Positions 1-10,075 of a stretch of 64,000 nt of DNA are shown piece by piece (within the stretch, counting starts at the first letter, position 1; the number at the start of each line of letters is the position of its first letter). Below the pieces are notes generated by a model. It did no database searches and was not told the origin of the DNA. It worked only from the letters and a program-made list of their open reading frames with translations. A program made the position numbers and the translations under genes. Source of the DNA: Archivesica marissinica (lineage: Eukaryota > Mollusca > Bivalvia > Venerida > Vesicomyidae); the NCBI GenBank assembly GCA_014843695.1, contig CM026394.1, positions 34,806,756 to 34,870,755 of the forward strand, given 5' to 3'.

Positions 1-1511
1 CTTACAGGTGGACCATCAGTAGCATCTTCTAACTCTAACATTCTTACATGTGGACCATCAATACCATCTTCTAACTTTAACATTCTTACATGTGGACCAT
101 CAGTAACATCTTCTAACATTCTTACAGGTGGACCATCAGTAGCATCTTCTAACATTCTTACAGGTGGACCATCAGTAACATCTTCTAACATTCTTACATG
201 TGGACCATCAGTAACATCTTCTAACATTCTTACAGGTGGACCATCAGTAGCATCTTCTAATTCTAACATTCTTACAGGTGGACCATCAGTAGCATCTTCT
301 AACTCTAACATTCTTACAGGTGGACCATCAGTAGCATCTTCTAACATTCTTATATGTGGACCATCAGTACCATCTTCTAACTCTAACATTATTACAGGTG
401 GACCATTAGTACCATCTTCTAACATTCTTATATGTGGACCATCAGTACCATTTTCTACCATTCTTACAGGTGGACCATCAGTACCATCTTCTATCATTCT
501 TACAGGTGGACCATCAGTACCATCTTCTAACATTCTTACAGGTGGACCATCAGTACCATCTTCTATCATTCGTACAGCTGGACCATCAGTACCATCTTCT
601 AACATTCTTACAGGTGGACCATCAGTACCATCTTCTATCATTCTTACAGGTGGACCATCAATACCATCTTCTAACTCTAACATACTTACAGGTGGACCAT
701 CAATACCATCTTCTAACTCTAACATACTTACAGGTGGACCATCAATACCATCTTCTAACATTCTTACAGGTGGACCATCAGTACCACCTTCTGACATTCT
801 TACAGGTGGACCATCAATACCATCTTCTAACATTCTTACAGGTGGACCATCAGTACCATCTTCTATCATTCTGACAGGTGGACCATCAATACCATCTTCT
901 AACATTCTTACAGGTGGACCATCAGTACCATCTTCTATCATTCTTACAGGTGGACCATCAATACCATCTTCTAACTCTAACATACTTACAGGTGGACCAT
1001 CAATACCATCTTCTAACATTATTACAGGTGGACCATCAATACCATCTTCTAACATTCTTACAGGTGGACCATCAATACCATCTTCTAACATTATTACAGA
1101 TGGACCATCAATACCATCTTCTAACATTCTTACAGGTGGACCATCAATACCATATTCTAACATTATTACAGGTGGACCATCAATACCATCCATCTTCTAA
1201 CATTCTTACAGGTGGACCATCAATACCATCTTCTAACATTCTTACAGGTGGACCATCAATACCATCTTCTAACATACTTACAGGTGGAACATCAATACCA
1301 TCCTCTAACATACTTACAGGTGGACCATCAATACCATATTCTAACATTCTTACAGGTGGACCATCAATACCATCTTCTAACATACTTACAGGTGGAACAT
1401 CAATACCATCCTCTAACATACTTACAGGTGGACCATCAATACCATCTTCTAACATTCTTACAGGTGGACCATCAATACCATCTTCCAACATACTAAGTGC
1501 AATTGGCTCAG
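1..1511 (+). CDS. Exon, 5' incomplete: 12-residue Gly-Pro-Ser repeat (coding minisatellite)
   Basis: About forty tandem units of 36 bp, some 42 bp, fill positions 1-1494. In frame 1 each reads approximately GPSIPSSNILTG, with variants such as CGPS and SVTS, and the frame has no stop from 1 to about 1190. A 4-bp CATC duplication near 1190 then moves the same peptide repeat into frame 2, which stays open to the end. The array is followed by unique codons for S-A-I-G-S and a good donor (CAG/GTATGT) after 1511, giving a phase 1 end like every exon downstream. The peptide is rich in Ser, Pro, Gly and Asn and suggests an extended, possibly glycosylated stalk. The frameshift may be an assembly error in the array or a real lesion. 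If this is not an exon, it is a plain minisatellite whose 36-bp unit happens to be open. Confidence 0.5.
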
Positions 1512-2221
1512 GTATGTATGTTTTAGGTCTCTATTTGATTTCTCATACATGTATATATTGTTTAAACATTTGTATATAATCATTTACTTGGTCGCATACA
1601 AGTAGAATGTATCCATTTGAATTATGTGTGAGCTGTATGTGGTATTATTATTTACCACTGGGGTCTATTTCCAATGTGTTTTGGAAATCGAATGGAATAA
1701 TTGTAGGGAATATATTTGTTCCAGTGTATTTTCCCCCTTTCGGATCCCACTCGTGGTAACCCCATTTATTTATTTGGTATGTCAGGGGTCGATGAACATC
1801 CCTTATCAACCCTACACATTGTGATGCATGTACGTATAGACTGTATGTATGTAATATGATAACATAGTGTGGAAAGCATTACTCTATATACTAATAGTAA
1901 ACAATGACATAGTATCAACTTGGATACACATCACACGTGCACATTTACATACACACGATAGATTAATATGACCATTCATTGACACAACCCACGGTAAAAG
2001 TTCACTGATTGTATTGTCAACAATGATAGGTAAAAGGCAGGTATCAAACAGCATAGCCTAAGGGAGATAATCCAATCAAGTGAAAAGGACTGATAAACAA
2101 GGGAGATAAAACCCGATATTTATCCACAACAAACTGGACATGCGCGTAGATGCATATGCACATCCAAAATTAGAAATATACAAACATTGGGAGTATGTAC
2201 ACCAGAACCTGCATGTTACGC
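1512..2221. other. Intron, no feature seen
   Basis: AT-rich sequence after the donor at 1512. I see no exon with supported splice sites and no clear repeat. The short open frame near 1624-1824 has no similarity I can recognise and is treated as chance. Confidence 0.4.
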
Positions 2222-2465
2222 TCAACGTGGCCTAATCGTTAGGGCGTCAGCGTACGGATCAGGAGGTCGAAGGTTCTAACCTCGTCAGGGGTTGGTTCTG
2301 ACATTGCCGGTTGTTGAGCAGCCAACTAGCTAAATAATGGTTACCGATGGCGCCTGACCTGTAAGCATAGGATTCGGGAATAATGATGTTCATAAAAAAT
2401 GTGTCTCATAAGTCAGTAATGACTGTCCTTTCAATAGGGTGACACTGTAATAAACAAACACATTA
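2222..2465 (+). mobile_element. tRNA-headed SINE-like element
   Basis: The left end has a tRNA-like look: an A-box-like stretch (gtggcctaatcgttag) and about 40 bp later a B-box-like ggttctaacc. The body contains ccgatggcgcctgacctg and ends near 2465 in a motif, cctttcaatagggtgacac, that recurs in degenerate form in the repeat field at 23.3-24.0 kb. No target-site duplication was confirmed. Confidence 0.5.
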
Positions 2466-2999
2466 CTTCACTTTTACCTTTATGACAATTTTGAAATATC
2501 TATTGTGAACACCCATACATTTGATAATAATTACCATATATGAGGATCCCAATATATGGTACACACGCGCGCGGATATACATGCTCCAATATACATCCTT
2601 GCAACACTGCGCATTGTAGATCCTCATACTTTAGTGCAGTTCATAACATATTTGAACCAATGCCTTCCCACAAAATAAAAGGATTTACATTAGAACTAAG
2701 CCAAAGTTTAACCCAGTGAAATAATGTTTCATTAGTTACACATCTAGTTATCAATGTATTGTTTTCGTTTCTTGTTCAATTGCATTAAGTGACACCCGAT
2801 CTACATATTAAAAGTGAAATACATTTTTGGGTCATTGCCCAACTATTATTTGCATTGAATTACCTCTGAACTAGTATCTTAGTGTCCCAAAAATATATGT
2901 ATGTATATAGAATTCCTGCCTACTTCCCTGTGTTATAAAGCAGACTAGTTCGGAGATTTCTACGAAGAGATGACTGTATTCACAAGCTTTGTTTTTCAG
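2466..2999. other. Intron, no feature seen
   Basis: AT-rich intron sequence ending in the pyrimidine-rich acceptor of the exon at 3000. Nothing else recognised. Confidence 0.4.
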
Positions 3000-3113
3000 G
3001 GACAGGAGATTCCCATACGGGCTCGATGCTTGCTGCAACTCCTGGTTTTTCAGGGACGGGAGATTCCCACACGGGTTCGATGTTTACTGCGACTCCTGTG
3101 CAGTTGGAAACAG
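3000..3113 (+). CDS. Exon: duplicated Gly/Thr/Ser peptide, with two possible acceptors
   Basis: Acceptor gtttttcag before 3000 and donor CAG/GTAAAG after 3113; 114 nt, phase 1-1. It encodes two 18-residue repeats beginning TGDSHTGSM, ending with TPVQLET. The 54-bp duplication includes the end of the intron, so a second gtttttcag lies inside the exon, just before 3054. Using it would shorten the exon by exactly 18 codons without changing frame. Function unknown; it looks like a flexible linker rich in Thr and Gly. Confidence 0.55.
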
Positions 3114-3438
3114 GTAAAGCAAATAAATTATTGATACGAGGCATAATTGTATTGGTAAACATTATTGGGCATCTGTTTTCTCTGTATATAGTTTATCCTG
3201 ACCATCTTCGCTAATAAGCGAGTCTCCTACAACAGTTTTTTCTGAAGATCTAGATATTCGATTTTATTTGAGGAATGAATCGCAGGTTAATAGTTTCCAT
3301 CAGGGTATGAGCTACATTGGACGTGTTTAATGTTAGCGTGGGTGCCGAAGCGCTTCATTACTTATATTTATATTAATTATTCTATTCAATAACACAATGA
3401 AAATATAACACACTTCTTTGCATTGAAAAATGTTTTAG

Positions 3439-3471
3439 TTCAGATTTCCAACTTACCATGTGCCGGAACAG
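3439..3471 (+). CDS. Candidate 33-nt micro-exon
   Basis: Sequence between tgttttag and a good donor, CAG/GTAAAT, is 33 nt and phase 1-1, and would encode VQISNLPCAGT plus the split Gly codon. The pyrimidine tract is short and there is no domain to test it against, so this may be chance. It is kept because length and both phases match the gene rule. Confidence 0.3.
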
Positions 3472-3859
3472 GTAAATAGATCGTCTTTAGAATAGCGTAA
3501 ACTGTAAGACACGTCTTTAATCGCGACGAACGCTGCCTAACACTGCGAATGCGCATGTCCGTAACTTCGAGTGCGCATGTCAGCTGCATATAATTAGTTG
3601 CGAACCCTCATACGAACATGTATGCAATCAGGACACATACGTTCATCGATGAAATGCAATAGCGATGTAAATATTAAGTAATACATGCATATATATGTGT
3701 GTATATGTGTATAATATAGAGAAAGTAATACAAAGCAAACAACACGTGTGCAGAATAATGATGACAAGTTGGTCAACACATCTTTCATATCATTTGATAC
3801 TCTTATAGGTAGACATATCGCTTTCCGCTAGTATCATTCAATTTGAAGCTCTTGCAGTC

Positions 3860-4556
3860 ATGACTCGGCTGCCGGAAGTTCAGAGACGCCAGTCTATTGC
3901 ATTGCTAATACCAGACCAAAGGCAACCACAAGTTGCTATGCAATTCGGTGTGAATGTTTCCACCAGAAAACGTCTTGGTTGAGAGAAACAGGAATTGTTG
4001 CCGACCGGAACATCCGGGAGTAACGTCTCTACCTGAAGACAGGGCTAGTCATTGTTCCCACCTACATAATCGGCGTGTTGCTGCCACTAAAGCCGCTGTT
4101 AATACACTAGGCAATAATAATATCCACATTCACCCAAAACTGTAAGGACTAGTTGGCGCGATGTTGGTCTGGGAATAGGTCGTCTTTACGTTGGTCTGCC
4201 TCTGACCATTGCACGACGCGCGTGTCGTATGACTTTGTTGGCGGCACATGCTCCTAGACGATTTCATATTAGGCAATGGAGACGCAAACGATAACATTTA
4301 CCTACTCGATTTGGCGCCCTACTGTAGGACGAACTTGACAGAAGGGTAAAGGGACGTCGGAATATCGCCGCTACTCTTTGGTAGAACTGCATTGTTGCAA
4401 GAGTGGAACAATATCCTAATGAGATGGGTACATGTACTGATGAACTCCTTGCATATGAGAATCAGGGCTATGACAGATGTACTGATGAATTCCTTGCATA
4501 GGAGAATCAGGGCTGTGACAGACAGGGTGTGGTGCAATCGAGATACTGACGAGTCA
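3860..4556 (+). pseudogene. Dead Tc1/mariner-like transposase fragment
   Basis: The first part starts at ATG 3860 and reads RLPEVQRRQSIALLIPDQ, then a region like the Tc1 helix-turn-helix DNA-binding half, shifting frame several times with stops. Near 4390-4556 a piece similar to the C-terminus of such transposases (EWNNI, then SLHRRIRAVTDR) is present, with an internal 48-bp tandem duplication around 4433-4530. Most of the DDE catalytic part between them is missing. It is inactive and sits just upstream of the exon at 4636. The assignment rests on remembered family resemblance. Confidence 0.55.
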
Positions 4557-4635
4557 GTCGATTTCACGTTTGCGATATTGGCGGGTACCGTCAAGTGTTT
4601 TGCAATTACTAATGGAATATCGATTCTGACTTCAG

Positions 4636-4794
4636 TTCTGAGGCAATTTACATTGGAAGATGTTCAGCGGATGGTACTAGGCATGGAGATAGGTGGACTA
4701 CTGTTCAACCACCAAGGTCTGCCAGCCTTGGATGGACAAGCAACGCTTTCGTTGGCTCAACTTAAATCGTATTTGCAACAACTGGAAGCACAGT
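4636..4794 (+). CDS. Exon: single RMxxGM helix-loop-helix-like domain, copy 1
   Basis: Acceptor gacttcag before 4636 and donor T/GTTAGT after 4794; 159 nt, phase 1-1. It encodes one copy of the unnamed domain with the landmarks DVQRMVLGM, then G-L-L-F-N-H-Q-G, a short loop, and a second leucine-rich helix (LAQLKSYLQQL). The first copy in this window and among the most diverged. The open frame continues upstream to 4392 only because the Tc1 relic happens to be open; the splice acceptor and domain boundary argue against including it. A TAG follows two codons into the intron, so termination here is an alternative if the GTTAGT donor is not used. Confidence 0.65.
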
Positions 4795-5024
4795 GTTAGT
4801 ATTGTAATGTTGAATTTCGAATATTGAATATATTCCAACTTGCACCCAGTGACGGATTTAAAATTCATGTTGCTGTTTCTTCTGAATCCATTCTTGATGT
4901 GTGTATACATTTTGTTAATAATATCTATATTTATATAATATATAATAATAATGACACAAACAAATACTGTGCACTTGCCTTAGAGGTAAAATTGATATCC
5001 ATTTATAAAATAATAATAATAGTG

Positions 5025-5217
5025 GCGTCCGTGGTCCAGTGGTAGAGCGTCGGATTTGGAATCGGGTTCGATAGTCGGTCAGGCCACGTATGTAGTGTCA
5101 TTGAGCAAGGCACCTCACACACATTGCTTAGTACTAGTTAATCGCTTAGGCCGGCTAAGCCTGCCCAGGAAAACATGTATAAGTCCCCGCGAGGAGTTTG
5201 ACATTAAAGATACATAA
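5025..5217 (+). mobile_element. tRNA-derived SINE-like element
   Basis: The head resembles a tRNA: ggtccagtggtagagcg (A box) and gggttcgatag (B box), about 30 bp apart. A non-tRNA body with gagcaaggcacctcacacac follows, ending near an AT-rich stretch. It lies inside an intron and is too diverged and extended to be a working tRNA gene. Confidence 0.6.
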
Positions 5218-5660
5218 TTATAGGAAAATGTGGTATCAAAATGTGCGAACTATTGGGTAAATTAGTGGTAAATTATTTTCTTCACTCAACATAGTTAAAT
5301 CCATAATTCTACAATGTGTAACGAATTTATAACGATCTGAAGTAGTCACTATAGGACAAGAGAACTTACTAATTGTGTACCCTACAGCAGCTACTTATAA
5401 TACAGGATAAATACGTCTTGTCAGTTATGTTATCAGAGCGTCTGTGGCATGCTTGCTTGTTTGCACCGGTTCCCAGAATCCCTCACTTCCGGTGTCTCCA
5501 TCTTCCGCGTCAGAATGTGGCTCTTAATGAACCCAATTGCCATTCACTACAGATCAATATAAAAGTGCACAGTATTGTTTTACATTGTCACGAAATATTA
5601 ATAATATATGTTATATGAGGTATCTAGAAATATTAAGTCTTTATTAATATTATTATTTAG

Positions 5661-5732
5661 CTGGAAGTACAGGTGGAGCTACAGATAGTCAAAGTATGCC
5701 ATATATTAGTCGTGGCGCTAGCAATGACCCAG
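5661..5732 (+). CDS. Small Gly/Ser/Thr-rich exon
   Basis: Acceptor ttattatttag and strong donor CAG/GTAAGT; 72 nt, phase 1-1. It encodes a linker-like peptide beginning GSTGGATDSQSM and ending ASNDP. Support comes only from splice signals, phase and composition similar to the other linker exons. Confidence 0.5.
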
Positions 5733-5837
5733 GTAAGTTATTTCATAGTACCGAATAAACATATTTCTACAGACGATGCATGTATGTATTTGGCAACTAA
5801 TCATTTAGAACTTTGCGTATTTTTGGTTCTTTTTTAA

Positions 5838-6156
5838 TTACATTTTAAACTGTGTGTGTTTTACGTTTATTTATCGTCGCTACCGGTTGCCCATATGAGC
5901 GACGCCTCCTGAAGAGATTAGTCATTTTAGATTTTGGAGGATAGTGCAATGATACAGACAGAAACCCATTCCAGAATCTCCTCTGGTTCTTTTACGTGCA
6001 CGGTGTAAAGCACCGACACGAAACCTCGGTTTTACGTCCCATCTGAAAGACTGTTAATTTTATTAGGGTCAGACGGGGGATCGAACCTGCGATCCCTGGA
6101 TTACCAGTCCAGCGTGTTACCACTGGACTACAGATCCGTCTGTTTACATTATAAAC
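5838..6156 (-). mobile_element. SINE family A copy with target-site duplication
   Basis: On the minus strand it begins with a tRNA-like head (tagtccagtggtaacacg, then ggttcgatcccccgtc) and has the body phrase gtgtcggtgctttacaccg, shared with copies at 7127, 10980, 38411 and 41495. The flanks ttacattttaaac (5838-5850) and ttacattataaac (6144-6156) match at 12 of 13 positions and look like a target-site duplication. The element itself is 5851-6142. Confidence 0.8.
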
Positions 6157-6805
6157 TTTGATATATTTAAAGCACGGGACGGGGAACCATCTGCTGGTTA
6201 TCTTGTAAACAGGCATAACAACTATATTGAATACTCTCAATTTAAACATAGTTTTGTTTTGTTTTTTTGGTGGGGCGGGGGCTCTCGGGTAACCTCTTAT
6301 TTTCATACATATATATCATATATACAGGTATACATTCAGAGCATACATGCATCAATGAAGTCTCAAGTTATTTTATTTTTTTGGCTTCAATTTTTTTTTC
6401 AAATCAGGATATTTAAATGTATTTTTTTTCAATAAAAAAACCGTCAAACATTATTCTGACGTTAGGGACGGGCCGTTTAACTAATGTTGGAAAAACTTGT
6501 GGTCCAACCCTTTTGTTTTATCATGCTTTGTACTTGTTATTACTTAATGTTGTATTACGTATTGCTGCTACTGTATATGTATGATAAATTCAATAAAATA
6601 ATATTATGATTAAACCTATCAAGTATATACATAAGTTGATAATACATATTGTTTGACATAGTGTCAGTTATTTGGTATGTATATACATATCTAAACCTAT
6701 TTATGCAAACAATGTTTACAATTCAGGCTTGCTTCATTATATTTATTTAGATACATAGTGTTTATATTAAGAAAAGAAATAATGTTATAATAATACCAGT
6801 GTAAC
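6157..6805. other. Intron, AT-rich, no gene
   Basis: T-rich and A-rich runs (around 6370-6440) and low-complexity sequence. No supported exon or repeat family recognised. Confidence 0.4.
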
Positions 6806-7085
6806 TATTGTAAAATACTATAATTTCGCGAACTTTTTGTGTTCACGATTTTCAACATTTTCGATTAATTCGCGGAGTTTCGAATTCGCACAGTGATGTA
6901 TCGCTAAGAATAAAGGTGTATGTGTATTGCTTATTGTATTGGGTTTCAGAATTGTGATCAAATGTACATATTTTCGGATACTATTCTACATTCGGACACA
7001 GTATTATTCACGAGAATCACGAATTAGTGATCAACGAAAATTAGCGAAATGTAAATGCTCGCGAATAAATAGTGTTCTACAATAT
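6806..7085. mobile_element. MITE-like element with long imperfect terminal inverted repeats
   Basis: The left end (tattgtaaaatactataatt then tcgcga) is mirrored at the right end, where the sequence in reverse complement reads attgtagaacactatttatt then cgcga. The arms extend for about 25 bp with several mismatches. The interior has no open frame, and further cga/tcg-rich half-palindromes. Superfamily not determined. Confidence 0.55.
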
Positions 7086-7126
7086 TAATTTATACATACG
7101 TACACTACACGTATACAATGCTATCT

Positions 7127-7373
7127 AACCATTAACGGCAACGACACTGTGCTCACATACGTTGTGTGACATCCAGGAATCACATGTTCGACCCCCGTCT
7201 GACCCTAATACTATTGGCAGACTTTCAGATGGGACTATAAACCCATGTCTCATGTATCGGTGCTATATACATGGTGTATGTACACGTTTGGAGTGAGAGC
7301 GTCTTACGTCTCGGGCACTATCCACCACGATATATTGTCCTATTAAACAGGGGGGTCACGGCAAATAAACGAA
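7127..7373 (+). mobile_element. Degenerate SINE family A copy
   Basis: A diverged + strand copy of family A: the B-box-like gttcgacccccgtctgaccc, then caaac-type body and a mutated version of the gtgtcggtgctttacaccg phrase (tgtatcggtgctatatacat). Less conserved than the other copies, so an older insertion. Confidence 0.55.
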
Positions 7374-7420
7374 CCCAACAAAAACACCGATGTGTTTATT
7401 TTTATATTATACACATTTAG

Positions 7421-7596
7421 TTTTGCTCGATTGCGAAACAAGTTATTTCAACTTATATTAATCACTCTCGAGACCTCATTCCTGATGGAATACATCGCAA
7501 TGAAGGAGAGAGAAGAGGCAATGTGGAATTTAAATATCTTGCCTAATGGCACAATCGTAACGGCTCCAGCGGAGTTCGAACTCCGGACCTTACTAT
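7421..7596 (-). mobile_element. SINE family B copy, head truncated
   Basis: Minus-strand copy of a family whose 3' end reads (on +) gctcgattgcgaaacaagtt and whose body includes ctcgagacctcattcctg. The B-box region (ggagttcgaactccgg in the palindromic part) is present near 7576, but the tRNA-like 5' head seen in the copies at 43841 and 44681 is missing. Confidence 0.65.
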
Positions 7597-7726
7597 GGTA
7601 AACAATTTCTAATTGCTAAGTGAAATAATGTATAAATTAAATTATAAATTATAATCTCATAAAACAAAGAATATTAGATATATATCACCAAAGTTGGTAT
7701 TCTGCAATAAATAATCCGACACGCCT

Positions 7727-8229
7727 GGAAACCTATTCTATTTTTAAACATGAATTTGAAGTCGAAACGTATCTAAACAGTATAACGGAAGCTAAATTCA
7801 GAATAGCCTTATCTAAATTTAGAACATCATCACATGACCTAGCAATTGAAAAGGGAAGATACTCAAATTTAAGTAGAAATTTACGAATTTGTAATAACTG
7901 TAATACCAACATGATAGAAAATGAATTTCATTTCCTTTAGTCTGTCCGAAATTTAAAGATTTAAGAAGAAAATATTTAAAACGTTATTTTTGTTCTTGGC
8001 CTAACATGCATAAATACTTATCTTTAATGACTTGTCAGTCACAAACACAGATCTTAAGCCTTGCTAAGTATATTTATTATGCAAATCACACAAGAAATCA
8101 ATAGATCATTACCATCATTCCTTACATTGCTATTATACTGTTATATGTCATGCTTCTCTGTAAACTGTGTATATATGTGATGCTATAAGCATCTGCTGAT
8201 GTTTAATGCAATAAATATTGTATTGTATT
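7727..8229 (+). mobile_element. LINE 3'-end relic (reverse transcriptase C-terminal part)
   Basis: Reading the + strand gives FRIALSKFRTSSHDLAIEKG, then RICNNCNTNMIENEFHFL, which is the cysteine/histidine C-terminal region typical of non-LTR retrotransposon polymerase proteins. A 1-nt shift after HFL restores a frame through CPKFKDLRRKYLKRY. It ends with a ttgta repeat tail near 8210-8229. Only the extreme 3' part is here. Similar relics occur at 22.7, 38.0, 58.1 and 59.4 kb. Confidence 0.65.
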
Positions 8230-8494
8230 GTATACTATTAGTGTGTAAGTAGTTGAGGGTGTTATAGAGAAAATGGTCAACATTTAAATGAACATTTGAA
8301 CATATCAATCTCAGCGTTAACGGAAGAAGGAGAGGAGATTAATATCAAGAGAAGTTAGCTGAATAAATAATGTTGTAAAGCAACTCATAAATTCACCTTG
8401 GACCACGCTACTCATACGTTGCACGTAAACTGAAAATACCACCATGATGTAATTCATTTATGTGATCGAATGCTGTGTTATTTTTTGCTTCAAG

Positions 8495-8659
8495 GCATAC
8501 AAAGTGTTGGTCAGTTTACGATAGAGAAGGTTAGAGAAATGATAGCAGGCATGCAAGGGGATGCTCTGTATAACTACCAAGGCCAACAAGCCACTGCAGG
8601 ACAACCTACTCTCACATTTGAGCAACTACAACGCTTTTTGAACGAGTTATTATCGAAAG
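8495..8659 (+). CDS. Exon: single RMxxGM domain, copy 2
   Basis: Acceptor ttttttgcttcaag before 8495; donor AAG/GTTAGA after 8659; 165 nt, phase 1-1. It encodes GIQSVGQFTIEKVREMIAGM followed by the loop (ALYNYQGQQATAGQPTLT) and second helix (FEQLQRFLNELLSK). The usual R-M pair is E-M here. The open frame starts further upstream, but those residues are the pyrimidine tract. Confidence 0.8.
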
Positions 8660-8760
8660 GTTAGAGCTACATGTATTTATAGATATATAGATAGTTTATA
8701 GAATACATGCATATGACATATTATAACTTAGCATGTCAATGGTGGCACAATTTGCATAAA

Positions 8761-8938
8761 CAGTCAAACCTGTCTTAAGCAACCAACAAAGGGAGTGATG
8801 AAAATTGACGTCTTGGCAGAGGTGGCTGCTTAATAGAGGTTACTTGTTGAACACATTGCCACATTGGGAATGTTGTAACTGGCAGTTTAATATAGGTTGT
8901 GTGTTTAATAGAGGTGACCACTAACACAGGTTTGACTG
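8761..8938. mobile_element. Tc1/mariner-like MITE
   Basis: Terminal inverted repeats CAGTCAAACCTGT (8761-8773) and ACAGGTTTGACTG (8926-8938) are perfect over 13 bp. There is no coding capacity. The ends start with CAGT as in Tc1/mariner elements; a TA target site is seen on the right only. A diverged relative lies at about 21577-21896. Confidence 0.7.
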
Positions 8939-9336
8939 TATTTATGTACATGTTATCATAAAGATTATCAATAGACAAAACACTATTTATATTTTACAGC
9001 ACTTCAGTATTATGTGTTTACAATGTCAAGTCACATTTACAGTTGTCAGACAGACAGTAAGAAGAATAGGTTATTGGTGGTAGCATAACGTATTTCTGTT
9101 TTTATAATCTTTTATAAATAAGCATAGACATAGACAAGTTTCTAACAATACATGGACTAGTTAATTGCTTGCATTGTTAACAGCATTGCTGTTGATATAT
9201 TTATGTCATTTGTAATGTATATGTGTATTGGCCATTTAAATTAATGATACATGTATTGTAACTCGCCAACGGCAATGTTTTGCCGTTTGCCAATAAATTA
9301 ATGAATGCTTAAACGGAATACGCCTGGTTTCTATGC

Positions 9337-9577
9337 TTAACCCATTCAACACCAAGTAACTCACATAGACTGGTCCATGATATTCACAAACCTATAAATG
9401 AATCAGAAAATCACATTTGAACAAGTTCATTTATCAAAATGGGTAATTATGTCTAAAAATAGTCATATCACTGGCAAAAAGTGCAGATCCTGATGAGACG
9501 GCTCGTCACGAGCCGGCTCATCTGGATCTACACTTTTTGTAAGCCTATTTAGAGGTCTGTGGTGTTGAAAGGGTTAA
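9337..9577. mobile_element. piggyBac-like MITE with TTAA target sites
   Basis: The element begins TTAA-CCCATTCAACACCA and ends TGGTGTTGAAAGGG-TTAA. This gives 14-bp inverted repeats with one mismatch, flanked by TTAA on both sides, the hallmark of piggyBac elements. Its centre is a long near-perfect palindrome (about 9479-9539) built on gagacggctcgt and acgagccggctc. There is no transposase, so it must have been moved in trans. Near-identical copies lie at 29389-29627 and after the first gap. Confidence 0.8.
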
Positions 9578-9600
9578 ATAACCGTTGCTGTTTTTAACAG

Positions 9601-9765
9601 GAATGCACGCGTCAGTGGACTTTACAAGAGCTGACATAGACAGAATGATTCTTGGTATGCGGAATGGTTTGGTGTTCAATTTACAAGGTCAGATAGCATC
9701 AGCAGGAGAGATACCACTTGCAGTGGAACAGTTAAATCAAATGCTGGCTAGCTTTAACGACAATG
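9601..9765 (+). CDS. Exon: single RMxxGM domain, copy 3
   Basis: Acceptor tttttaacag before 9601; donor ATG/GTATGT after 9765; 165 nt, phase 1-1. It encodes ADIDRMILGMRNGLVFNLQG, then a loop with ASAGE and a second helix (VEQLNQMLASF). The acceptor lies only 24 bp after the piggyBac-like MITE, so the branch point is probably inside or at the edge of that element. The donor is the first of several copies in the 75-bp repeat that follows. Confidence 0.8.
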
Positions 9766-10075
9766 GTATGTGCATTCCTTAGATAGTGGATTTGACCAGA
9801 TCAATGAACTAGTTGCGGAATATGACTTTATGCTAAATATGTATGTGCATTCCTTAGATAGTGGATTAGACCAGATCAATGAACTAGTTGCGGAATATGA
9901 CTTTATGCTAAATATGTATGTGCATTCCTTAGATAGTGGATTAGACCAGATCAATGAACTAGTTGCGGAATATGACTTTATGCTAAATATGTATGTGCAT
10001 TCCTTAGATAGTGGATTTGACCAGATCAATGAACTAGTTGCGGAATATGACTTTATGCTAAATATGTATGTGCAT
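9766..10075 (+). repeat. 75-bp tandem repeat, four copies, starting at a splice donor
   Basis: Four near-identical 75-bp units begin at 9766, 9841, 9916 and 9991, with a 10-bp partial fifth. Each starts with gtatgtgcattccttagata, that is, with the donor sequence of the exon ending at 9765. The unit is a multiple of 3 and open on both strands, which is a by-product of the repeat length and not evidence of coding. Confidence 0.9.

Noticed and set aside
4392..4635. Upstream part of the 135-residue frame as coding
   Set aside because: It is the tail of a dead Tc1-like transposase that happens to be open. The domain starts after the acceptor at 4635.
5025..5100. True tRNA genes at the tRNA-like heads
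   Set aside because: They have A and B box likeness but poor cloverleaf potential and are followed by shared non-tRNA bodies, so they are SINE heads.
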